Positions 1 through 6,158 of a stretch of 7,021 nucleotides of DNA are shown piece by piece. Under the pieces are notes generated by a model that did not search any database, was not told where the DNA came from, and worked only from the letters and a program-made list of their open reading frames with translations. The stretch covers positions 1 to 7,021 of the forward strand of contig JAQUMS010000058.1 of the NCBI GenBank assembly GCA_028717985.1. Direction: 5' to 3'. The stretch's first letter is position 1, and the number at the start of each line of letters is the position of its first letter. The position numbers and the translations under genes are program-made. This stretch comes from Candidatus Omnitrophota bacterium (GTDB lineage Bacteria; Omnitrophota; Gorgyraeia; Gygaellales; Profunditerraquicolaceae).

Positions 1-1235
1 ACGCGGTTCTTGCTTTTGTGGAAAAGGCCAGAGGAATTCCTTTCAATGAACTCGGTGCTTTGCGGGAAAGGTATGTTTATACCTGTCATACTCCCGTGGA
101 AGCCGGGCATGACCGTTTTTCTTCGCATGACCTGGCGAATGTTTTAAAGCCGGAAGATTTTGATTTACTGCAGCAATTCGGCAGGGAAGAAACGGGTATG
201 ATCAATCTTACGCTTGTATCCATGAATGTTTCTTCATCCATAAACGCCGTATCTAAAAACCACCAGACAGTAATGAAACTGCAGTTTCCCCGTTACCGTG
301 AGCGGATACAATTCGTCACTAATGGAGTTCACCCGTATTCCTGGATTTCGCCGGAATTTTATAAGGTATTTAAGGATTTTCCGGATGTTTTTGAAAACAT
401 CGATGAAAACCCGATGATTTTACAGCGGGCATTGACATTAAAAGATAACCCTGAATTCCGCAGTCGTATTTGGGCGGCTCATCAATCGAATAAGGAGTCT
501 TTACTTTCTTTGCTTGATAAGTGGCAGCTTGGCAAAAATTATTTTACCCTGTGCTGGGCGCGCCGTATTGCCGCGTATAAACGGCCGAGTCTTTTATTGA
601 ACGATATCAACAGATTGATTGGAATTGCCCAGCGCCGTGGTCCGATACAGATAATTATTGCCGGCAAGGCGCATCCGAATGATAATCTGGGATTTACCTA
701 TATAAACGAGATCCTTGATAAGGTTGACAGCCTTACAAATGTTTACGACATACTTAAAATCATAATCCTTGAAAATTACGATATGTATTTGGGGAAGATG
801 TTAACAAGCGGAGTTGATGTCTGGCTTAATAATCCCCTGCCGCCGTTTGAAGCTTCGGGAACCAGCGGTATGAAAGCCATTCTGAACGGCGTGGTGCAGG
901 TAAGCACATATGACGGATGGGTAGTTGAGGCGGCGGATAAGGGCATCGGAAAAATTTTCGGTTACAGAAACCCTTCGGACAAGATCAGCCCGGATATGAA
1001 TCTTCATATGCAGGATGACGCGGTTGAACTATACCGGACCATGGAAGAGACCGTTGATTTATATTATAAAACCAACAATAATGGCGTTGTCGATCTTTCT
1101 TCGGAATGGATTGATATGATGATCAATTGCGTTGCCACGGGAGCGTATTTCAATACGTACCGGATGCTTGATGAATACAAGGAACTGATTTGGAGTCCTA
1201 ACGCCAAAGTCGAAAACCCCTCATTAGCTCGTTGA
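1..1235 (+). CDS. glgP: alpha-glucan (glycogen/starch) phosphorylase, 3' part; 5' end outside window
   Basis: Phosphorolysis of alpha-1,4-glucan to glucose 1-phosphate in the cytoplasm, for mobilising stored glycogen. The reading frame is open to the left edge (first full codon at base 3, reading AVLAFVEKAR), so the GTG at 18 is not the real start and the N-terminal part is missing. Numbering from that GTG, the family landmarks are: YTCHTPVEAG at about 21-30, NGVHPYSW near 102-109, RRIAAYKRP at 182-190 (K188 and R189 match the phosphate-binding Lys-Arg of classical phosphorylases), AGKAHPND at 215-222, and EASGTSGMK at 278-286, where K286 (codon at 873) is the expected pyridoxal-phosphate lysine. 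The SGMK form and the compact C-terminus fit the short bacterial/archaeal class rather than the long MalP/GlgP class of E. coli. The protein ends at a TGA at 1233, about 120 residues past the PLP site. Family assignment is firm; the preferred glucan is not determinable. Confidence 0.93.
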   Translation, partial: AVLAFVEKARGIPFNELGALRERYVYTCHTPVEAGHDRFSSHDLANVLKPEDFDLLQQFGREETGMINLTLVSMNVSSSINAVSKNHQTVMKLQFPRYRERIQFVTNGVHPYSWISPEFYKVFKDFPDVFENIDENPMILQRALTLKDNPEFRSRIWAAHQSNKESLLSLLDKWQLGKNYFTLCWARRIAAYKRPSLLLNDINRLIGIAQRRGPIQIIIAGKAHPNDNLGFTYINEILDKVDSLTNVYDILKIIILENYDMYLGKMLTSGVDVWLNNPLPPFEASGTSGMKAILNGVVQVSTYDGWVVEAADKGIGKIFGYRNPSDKISPDMNLHMQDDAVELYRTMEETVDLYYKTNNNGVVDLSSEWIDMMINCVATGAYFNTYRMLDEYKELIWSPNAKVENPSLAR

Positions 1236-1259
1236 GTTTAAAGCCCTAATTATTTTCCC

Positions 1260-1279
1260 TGTAGCCCTGACGGGCTGTA
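1260..1279 (+). other. short GC hairpin after glgP (weak terminator candidate)
   Basis: AGCCC (1263-1267) pairs with GGGCT (1272-1276) across a TGAC loop. Two G-T wobbles and one A-T pair below extend the stem to eight pairs. No T-run follows on either strand, so it is not a standard intrinsic terminator. It could be a 3' mRNA-stabilising structure or chance. It occupies most of the 73-bp gap between glgP and the GIY-YIG gene. Confidence 0.25.
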
Positions 1280-1294
1280 CGGCCACACTGGTAG

Positions 1295-1303
1295 TGATAT
1301 AAT
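1295..1303 (+). promoter_or_regulatory. extended -10 promoter (TGATATAAT), possibly giving a leaderless transcript
   Basis: TGATATAAT matches the extended -10 consensus TGnTATAAT exactly. No convincing -35 box is present at 16-18 bp spacing (the hexamer at 17 bp is CTGTAC), which is tolerable for extended -10 promoters. A start site about 7 bases past the box would fall at about 1309-1311, on the ATG of the GIY-YIG gene at 1309. No Shine-Dalgarno sequence precedes that ATG. The site would serve the 1309-5230 operon. It is inferred from sequence only. Confidence 0.5.
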
Positions 1304-1308
1304 ACATA

Positions 1309-1689
1309 ATGAAATTTAGACGGAGCGGGACATTTTATGTGTATATTGTAGCGTGTTCTGATGGAACATTTTACACCGGGTATACGTTTGATATAATAAA
1401 GCGGCTTGAGTTACATAATAAAGGAAGAGGGGCAAAATATACCCGCGCCAGAAGGCCCGTTAAGCTTGTATGGTATAAGAAATACCGGTATTTTAAAAAA
1501 GCTGTCGGGGAGGAACGAAGAATAAAAAAAATGAGACGGCTGATGAAGGAAGAACTGATTAGATCAGGCGGTATTCTCCGAAGAGGGAAAAGAAAGATGA
1601 GTTTTTTAAAGAAGAAAAAGCCCGGGATAAGGGGAGTTTTTTCTTTAACACGCAGGAGAAGGATTAAGAAAGAGGCTCACTATGTTTGA
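1309..1689 (+). CDS. GIY-YIG domain protein (UPF0213/YhbQ-like) with basic C-terminal tail
   Basis: Small protein of the GIY-YIG nuclease superfamily, UPF0213/YhbQ type, whose bacterial members have been linked to DNA or RNA processing without one settled role. The core covers residues 10-83: YVYIVAC at 10-16 (Y12 in the GIY position), YTG at 22-24 (YIG position), R32, HNKG at 36-39, GAKYTR at 41-46, and E69 in the helix ending RRIKK, the probable metal-binding glutamate. All expected catalytic positions are present. Residues 84-126 form an unusual tail with 17 Lys/Arg and one acidic residue; relatives usually end soon after the core, at about 80-100 residues. The ATG at 1309 is the first in frame before the core and lacks a clear ribosome site. 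The last 8 bases overlap the radical SAM gene, suggesting coupled translation. Domain call strong, function uncertain. Confidence 0.85.
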   Translation: MKFRRSGTFYVYIVACSDGTFYTGYTFDIIKRLELHNKGRGAKYTRARRPVKLVWYKKYRYFKKAVGEERRIKKMRRLMKEELIRSGGILRRGKRKMSFLKKKKPGIRGVFSLTRRRRIKKEAHYV

Positions 1690-3256
1690 TATAAAGAAAA
1701 AAAGGCATTTGTTGAGAATAGTAATACCGGCGTATCCTGCTTTTAATATTTATTCCGCCATTGCGAATAAGACAACGGCTTTAGGTCCGGTTTGTGTTGC
1801 CAGTGTTGCCCGTGAAGTGGAAGGCTGGGATGTAGAGATTATTGATGAGAATAATCTTCGTTGCCATGGGCCTAAGGGAGCTATTACCGGCGCCGACCAT
1901 GATTTTCTCCAGAAGGAAAGGCCTGCAGATGTTGTTGGTTTGTACGGCGGTTTAACAAGTACTATCCCGAGATTGTATGAGATTGCCGGGTTTTATAAAG
2001 GGAAAGGCGTTATTACTTTTGCCGGAGGCCAGCATTTTGTGGATGAAAATATTTCCGAGGCGTTGAATTCCTCTCTTGATTATCTGGTCCTTGGAGAGGG
2101 AGAGGAAACCATTAAAGAATTCCTTAGTGCGTTATCGGGAAAACAGAATATGTGTGCCGTGAAAGGGCTTGCTTTTTTAAGAGAGAAGCAGGTTGTTTGT
2201 ACCTCTCCCCGGGAACCTTTGACGGATTTTGATAAATTTCCTATTCCTGATTTTTCTCTGGTTCGGTATGCCAAAATCAAAATTTATCCCGTGGGAAGGA
2301 TTCGCGGATGCGGTATGGATTGTGAGTTTTGCACGGTAAAAGGCAAGCCCCGGAATGCTTCCCCCGAACGGATGCTTGAAACTATCCGCAAAATCGTAGA
2401 AATCATGGATGGGCGTCATTTTTTTATTGTCGATGATCTTTTTGGTCAGCATCGTGACGAGACGATACGTTTTTGCCGGATGCTGAGAGATTATCAGACA
2501 ACTATCGGGGTTCGTCTTGATTTTACCGCCCAGATAAGGCTTGATAAAGCAAAAGATTCAGAATTGCTTTCAGCTATGCGTGAAGCGGGCATTAATACCG
2601 TGGCTATTGGTTTTGAGTCTCCGATCGCGGAAGAATTAGAGGCGATGAGAAAACACATTAAGCCCGAAGATATGATTGCCCTGGCGCGTGTATATCATCG
2701 TTTTGGTTTTCTTGTTCATGGTATGTTTATATTCGGGTATCCTCTTAAAGAAGGATTGACTTTTAATATGCCGGCTCAAGAACGGGTAAAACGTTTCAAG
2801 ATTTTTATCAAAAAGGCAAAGATTGATACGGTCCAGATTTTATTGCCGGTTCCTTTACCCGGGACAGAACTTAGGGCCAGGTTGCAAAAGCAGAATAGAG
2901 TTTATCCCTTACAGGATGTCGGATGGGAATATTATGACGGAAATTTCCCTATTTTCGAGCCGGATAGCCCTGTAACGGCGGAAGAACTTCAGATTTCCAT
3001 GCATAAAATCATGGGCAGGTTTTATGAATTTAAATATATTTTTCTACTGGTTTTGCACATCATTTTGTTCCCGTCTCTTCTTTTCTTTATGCATAACTTC
3101 CGCTCAGGATGGAGCCAATGGTACCGCCAGTGGCGGAACAGCCTGGTCCGTTTTGGCGGGTGGTTTATTATTAAGGGATGGAATTCGGAATTTAAAAAGG
3201 GTATTTTTTCCGAAAAACTGAATAACGCGAAGAAACACCTGAAAAATACGAACTGA
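1682..3256 (+). CDS. B12-binding-type radical SAM protein with C-terminal membrane segment
   Basis: Radical S-adenosylmethionine enzyme of the cobalamin-binding-domain class; substrate unknown. Residues 1-150 look like the Rossmann-type B12-binding domain (VEIIDEN at 51-57, GLYGGLTS at 86-93, FAGGQHF at 113-119, VLGEGEET at 136-143) but lack the DxHxxG motif, so any cobalamin would bind base-off without the lower histidine. The radical SAM core starts with C210-x3-C214-x2-C217, the 4Fe-4S ligands; FIVDDLF at 248-254, FESP at 311-314 and LPGTE at 392-396 are later core positions. Residues 452-471 are a strongly hydrophobic helix, followed by an aromatic and basic tail, so the enzyme is probably attached to the inner membrane. 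Relatives act on lipids, hopanoids or tetrapyrroles, among others. The ATG at 1682 overlaps the GIY-YIG stop; AGAGG at 1671-1675 is its ribosome site. The stop lies 13 bp before feoA. Family firm, reaction unknown. Confidence 0.88.
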   Translation: MFDIKKKRHLLRIVIPAYPAFNIYSAIANKTTALGPVCVASVAREVEGWDVEIIDENNLRCHGPKGAITGADHDFLQKERPADVVGLYGGLTSTIPRLYEIAGFYKGKGVITFAGGQHFVDENISEALNSSLDYLVLGEGEETIKEFLSALSGKQNMCAVKGLAFLREKQVVCTSPREPLTDFDKFPIPDFSLVRYAKIKIYPVGRIRGCGMDCEFCTVKGKPRNASPERMLETIRKIVEIMDGRHFFIVDDLFGQHRDETIRFCRMLRDYQTTIGVRLDFTAQIRLDKAKDSELLSAMREAGINTVAIGFESPIAEELEAMRKHIKPEDMIALARVYHRFGFLVHGMFIFGYPLKEGLTFNMPAQERVKRFKIFIKKAKIDTVQILLPVPLPGTELRARLQKQNRVYPLQDVGWEYYDGNFPIFEPDSPVTAEELQISMHKIMGRFYEFKYIFLLVLHIILFPSLLFFMHNFRSGWSQWYRQWRNSLVRFGGWFIIKGWNSEFKKGIFSEKLNNAKKHLKNTN

Positions 3257-3269
3257 GCGGGAATCCTAC

Positions 3270-3503
3270 ATGAAAAAAATATCCTTAACACATATGAAGC
3301 CGAATCATAAAGGTGCTGTTTTGGAAATTGCCGGATGTTTGAGTTTGGAGAACAAACTGGCAAGTATGGGCATATATAAAGGGAAGGATATTATCAAGCT
3401 TAGTCATATCGGCTTACAAGGTCCGGTAGTAATAAAGTCAGGCAGAAGTATTATAGCTTTAGGCCATGGAATCGCGGCGAAAATCATAATCGGGATTGAA
3501 TGA
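3270..3503 (+). CDS. feoA: ferrous iron transport protein A
   Basis: Small cytoplasmic SH3-like protein that works with the FeoB permease in Fe(II) uptake, probably by modulating its GTPase or assembly. At 77 residues it has the normal FeoA size. The pattern fits throughout: a first strand ending at GAVLEIAG (15-22), the conserved helix LASMGIYKG (30-38), then GPVVIKSG (51-58) and a terminal strand with alanines (IAAKIIIG, 68-75) closing the barrel. The stop overlaps the feoB start as ATGA, which by itself argues for the pairing. It lies 13 bp after the radical SAM gene, with only a weak ribosome site (GCGGGA) and no promoter of its own that I can see, so it is probably co-transcribed from upstream. 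No Fur-like box was recognised before it. A separate DtxR- or Fur-type regulator is not in the window. Confidence 0.93.
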   Translation: MKKISLTHMKPNHKGAVLEIAGCLSLENKLASMGIYKGKDIIKLSHIGLQGPVVIKSGRSIIALGHGIAAKIIIGIE

Positions 3504-5230
3504 AAATGAAGATTTATCTGATTGGAAATCCGAATGTCGGAAAGAGCGTGATTTTTTCCCGTTTAACCGGCCTGCAGGTTATGTCTTCGAATTATCCCGG
3601 GACAACAGTAGAAATCAGCAGGGGGTATCTGAAATTAGGCAATGACAGGATTGAAGTTGTTGATTTGCCCGGGACGTATTCATTGGAATCTACTTCTCCT
3701 GCTGAGGAAGTTGCTGTTTCCTTGCTAAAAGAGAATCCTAAAAACGATAGTATTGTTATCAATATTATTGATGCGACTAATTTGGAAAGGAATCTCCTTT
3801 TAACATTACAACTTTTGGAAAGCGGATTTCGCGTGATTATTTGTCTTAATATGATTGATGATGCTGTTCACAGGGGTGTTCATATTGATACCGCGAAACT
3901 GGAAGAAATTTTTCATATTCCGGTTGTCCCGACATGTGCGATTACCGGAACAGGCGTAAAAGTATTGATTGCAAGAATACAAGAGGCTGCATTTTCGCCG
4001 CGGTCTAATCTTAGTCATGAAGAGCGCTGGCAGGAAATCGGGAGGATTATTGAAACAGTTCAGCATTTGGAGCATCGGCATCACAGCTTAAGGGAGATGG
4101 TGGAAGATGCGTCAGTGAGGCCGTTTTCCGGTTTGTTGATTGCCTCGGGAGTTATTTATTCTTCTTTTAAAATTGTGCGTTTTACAGGCGAATTTATTAT
4201 TAATAAAATAACCGACCCCTTTTTTTTTAATCTTTATCAGCCTTTTTTAGAAAAGTTAACTGTATCATTAAAAGAAGAAGGTTTTTTATTTCATTTGCTT
4301 ATTGGTGATTTAATTCACGGTAAAATCGATTTTAAGCAGTCACTTGGTGTTTTAACAACTGCTCCATATATAGAATTCGGGATGGTTTTGCCGTATGTAA
4401 TATCATTTTACTTTATTCTAAGCCTTTTGGAGGATATCGGGTATCTTCCTCGGCTGGCAATATTGCTTGATAATCTGTTGCATCGTTTGGGGCTTCATGG
4501 GTTTGCTGTTATCCCTCTGCTTTTGGGTTTTGGATGCAATGTCCCCGGTATATTGGCGACCCGTGTTTTGGAATCAAAACGTGAAAGATTTATCGCTGCT
4601 ACTCTTATTTCAATCGGCGTTCCTTGTGTTCCGTTACAAGCCATGATTTTTGGCTTGCTTGGTTCGTTTAGCGGATTTTATGTCGGCGGTGTTTATCTGG
4701 TATTATTTTTAGTTGTTATAATTTTGGGAATGATCCTAAACCGTATGTTAAGCGGGTACAGCCCTGAATTTCTGATGGAAATTCCTTCGTATCGGTTTCC
4801 TCCTGTTCAGATGATTGCCAGAAAATTATATTTTCGGATAAAAGGTTTTTTAATTGAAGCTGTCCCGGTTGTTTTGATAGGTGTTGCGGCAGTAAATATT
4901 CTGTTGTATCTTCGGTTATTTGATTTTATAACCGGCATATTCGCTCCTGTGTTCAGCGGGGTTTTAGGACTGCCTCAAGAGTCTATGGTTGCTCTACTTA
5001 TAGGATTTATAAGAAAAGATGTTGCTGTGGGTATGCTGATGCCTTTAGGCCTTACTGCCAAACAGTTGTTTATTTCTACTACGTTATTGGCTATGTCTTT
5101 TCCATGTGTTGCCACTTTTATCATTTTATGGAAAGAACTTGGTTTTAAAGATATGATAAAATCAACGTTGCTTATGATTTTTATCAGTTTTATGATAGGC
5201 GCGGGGCTTAATTTTTTGATGATAGGGTAA
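3500..5230 (+). CDS. feoB: ferrous iron transport protein B, compact variant class
   Basis: Inner-membrane Fe(II) permease with an N-terminal G domain. G motifs: GNPNVGKS (9-16, G1), T35/T36 in NYPGTTVE (G2), DLPG (55-58, G3), NMID (117-120, G4) and a G5-like CAITGTG at 146-152. A helical linker precedes the membrane domain from about 208, with roughly eight hydrophobic segments. Conserved blocks are LLEDIGYLPRLA (309-320), GFGCNVPG (343-350) and SFPCVATF (533-540, the second gate). The first gate, MSCxARLP in E. coli-type proteins, reads GVPCVPLQ at 373-380: the cysteine (C376) is kept, its surroundings changed. The GFIRKDVAVG block (502-511) replaces the usual GAMAKEVVVG. At 576 residues it is shorter than the common 650-770, with compact loops rather than a truncated end. 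ATG at 3500 overlaps the feoA stop; ATG at 3506 is an alternative start. Fe(II) is the expected substrate; Mn(II) transport is a less likely option. Confidence 0.93.
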   Translation: MKMKIYLIGNPNVGKSVIFSRLTGLQVMSSNYPGTTVEISRGYLKLGNDRIEVVDLPGTYSLESTSPAEEVAVSLLKENPKNDSIVINIIDATNLERNLLLTLQLLESGFRVIICLNMIDDAVHRGVHIDTAKLEEIFHIPVVPTCAITGTGVKVLIARIQEAAFSPRSNLSHEERWQEIGRIIETVQHLEHRHHSLREMVEDASVRPFSGLLIASGVIYSSFKIVRFTGEFIINKITDPFFFNLYQPFLEKLTVSLKEEGFLFHLLIGDLIHGKIDFKQSLGVLTTAPYIEFGMVLPYVISFYFILSLLEDIGYLPRLAILLDNLLHRLGLHGFAVIPLLLGFGCNVPGILATRVLESKRERFIAATLISIGVPCVPLQAMIFGLLGSFSGFYVGGVYLVLFLVVIILGMILNRMLSGYSPEFLMEIPSYRFPPVQMIARKLYFRIKGFLIEAVPVVLIGVAAVNILLYLRLFDFITGIFAPVFSGVLGLPQESMVALLIGFIRKDVAVGMLMPLGLTAKQLFISTTLLAMSFPCVATFIILWKELGFKDMIKSTLLMIFISFMIGAGLNFLMIG

Positions 5231-5276
5231 AGAGGACTTATTGCTGTAAGTAGAGCCGGATAACGGAGAAGGATAT

Positions 5277-5711
5277 ATGTATACGCATACGCAGGTTGGA
5301 TGGGTGATGATAGCTGTAGCGATGGTATTAGATCTTGCAGTTCCTATTGTTTTGTTTGTTCGGCTGGGGCCGCTTGTGATCGTTAATGTTGTTATAATGG
5401 CGTGTATTTCAGCGTTTATTTTGATTTTCTTCTCAACACTTACCGTTACTGTTGACCGTGAAAGAGTCAAAATCAGTTTTGGGGTAGGGTTGATCCGGAA
5501 AATTATTCTTAAACAGGAAATTATGTCCTGTAAATCAATAAGGACTCAATGGTGGTGCGGTTGGGGAATTCATGGCTGTCCCGGTAAAGGATGGCTTTAT
5601 AATGTTTCCGGATTTGACGCGGTTGAAGTAACGATGAAAAACGGGATGCGGTATTTTATCGGCACCGATGAACCGGATAAACTTCTCGTCGCCATAGCGA
5701 AAGCGGGATAA
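5277..5711 (+). CDS. two-helix membrane protein with PH-like domain, conserved hypothetical
   Basis: No established function. Two hydrophobic helices at about 8-28 and 32-54 are followed by a cytoplasmic beta-rich domain of about 90 residues, resembling the small bacterial PH-like domain proteins. The most characteristic part is residues 89-113, rich in Trp, Gly and Cys (W92, W93, W96, C94, C101, W106) and ending in LYNVSGFDAVE, followed by GMRYFIGTDEPDKL (123-136). That end pattern is one I recall from many conserved 'PH domain-containing' membrane proteins; the recall is unverified. The start is well supported: GGAGAAGG at 5265-5272 lies 4 bases before the ATG. It follows feoB by 46 bp without an obvious promoter or terminator, so it may be on the same transcript, but no functional link to iron uptake can be shown. 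The next gene begins 4 bp after its stop. Confidence 0.75.
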   Translation: MYTHTQVGWVMIAVAMVLDLAVPIVLFVRLGPLVIVNVVIMACISAFILIFFSTLTVTVDRERVKISFGVGLIRKIILKQEIMSCKSIRTQWWCGWGIHGCPGKGWLYNVSGFDAVEVTMKNGMRYFIGTDEPDKLLVAIAKAG

Positions 5712-5715
5712 ATAT

Positions 5716-6093
5716 ATGGGATTTATTACCGGCCAGTCGTATACTCGCCAGGAAATCCGTGAGATAGTAGGAGGCGGGAGCGTGCATAATTATCTCCCTT
5801 ATGATGAAAACGGCCGGATTTTATGCGTTTGCCTTAGCCGTGAACACGACCCGGATGGGCAAAAGGTCATTCTTGTGGGGAGCGGGCCGAGCGTCCAGCG
5901 GGAAGCTGAAATGTTTTGCCTTCAAAATACCGCGGTGCCGGTGTTCTATAAAAAGGAATTAAACCAATGGGAATATCAAGGCGATTTTAAGCCTGAACGC
6001 TGGACTGATGATCCTGAAGAGATCCGCCCGTTCGCGGAATCCTCCGGGCGTATAAACCTGACGAAAATAATTTTTTTGCAAAAGATAGAATGA
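5716..6093 (+). CDS. small conserved soluble protein, function unknown
   Basis: A 125-residue single-domain protein without signal peptide or membrane segment. Visible pattern: YTRQEIREIVGGG at 9-21, NYLPYDENGRILCVCL at 25-40, VILVGSGP at 51-58, AEMFCLQ at 64-70, then VPVFYKK at 74-80 and NQWEYQGDF at 83-91. I recall this order (TR.EI..GG, YLPY.G.I, ILVG.GP, PVF.K, WEY.G) from a widespread family of stand-alone bacterial proteins, with possible relatives among fungal DUF6697 proteins; both are memory-based and unverified. The layout of strands ending in an aromatic WEY.G motif recalls small nucleic-acid- or modified-base-binding domains, but no catalytic signature is visible and no activity is claimed. 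It starts 4 bp after the PH-like membrane protein, with GCGGGA as a possible weak ribosome site. Its stop lies 7 bp before the -35 box of the next promoter. Confidence 0.7.
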   Translation: MGFITGQSYTRQEIREIVGGGSVHNYLPYDENGRILCVCLSREHDPDGQKVILVGSGPSVQREAEMFCLQNTAVPVFYKKELNQWEYQGDFKPERWTDDPEEIRPFAESSGRINLTKIIFLQKIE

Positions 6094-6100
6094 AATACGC

Positions 6101-6128
6101 TTGACAAAAAAATTTTTAATTTTATAAT
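6101..6128 (+). promoter_or_regulatory. near-consensus sigma-70 promoter for the DUF134-permease operon
   Basis: TTGACA (6101-6106) and TATAAT (6123-6128) are both perfect hexamers separated by 16 bp, one below the 17-bp optimum. The spacer is almost pure A/T, which should favour melting. Transcription would begin at about 6135, giving a leader of about 24 bases before the ATG at 6159. A promoter this strong usually needs repression, and the palindrome over its -10 box supplies a likely site. Confidence 0.88.
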
Positions 6129-6147
6129 GCATATGTATGCATAATAA
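6122..6147. promoter_or_regulatory. 26-bp palindromic operator over the -10 box and start site
   Basis: Two 12-base arms flank a TG centre (6134-6135): TTATAATGCATA on the left and TATGCATAATAA on the right. They are inverted copies except for one base, and the inner seven pairs (ATGCATA/TATGCAT, 6127-6142) are perfect. The site spans roughly -13 to +13 relative to the predicted start, covers the -10 hexamer, and touches the AAGGAG ribosome site at 6146-6151. A bound dimer here would block RNA polymerase. The likely binder is the DUF134 regulator encoded immediately downstream, by autoregulation. The alternative, a 5' RNA hairpin, is less likely since the start site would fall inside the palindrome and remove one arm. 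Confidence 0.75.
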
Positions 6148-6158
6148 GGAGCGCTGAG

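Noticed and set aside
1605..1650. A-run, CCC, GGGG and TTTTTT run resembling an intrinsic terminator
   Set aside because: The possible stem is only three G-C pairs plus an A-T stretch broken by an internal loop, and it lies inside the GIY-YIG coding frame just before a coupled gene.
3200..3270. Possible Fur- or DtxR-type box before feoA
   Set aside because: No inverted repeat resembling either consensus, and no promoter hexamers; feoA is most simply co-transcribed from upstream.
3022..3363. Long antisense open frame across the end of the radical SAM gene and feoA
   Set aside because: It covers two well-supported genes, has no family resemblance or ribosome site, and its composition (Phe, Cys, Pro, His rich) is that of a complement-strand shadow.
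3806..4084. Antisense open frame inside feoB
   Set aside because: It lies wholly within the conserved G-domain coding region and shows no recognisable domain.
3500..5230. FeoB as a truncated or frameshifted gene because of its short length
   Set aside because: The frame is uninterrupted and all G motifs, both cysteine gate positions and the final hydrophobic helix occur in order; the protein is compact, not broken.
6122..6147. Palindrome as a riboswitch or 5' RNA hairpin
   Set aside because: The predicted transcription start falls at the centre of the palindrome, so the RNA would carry only one arm.
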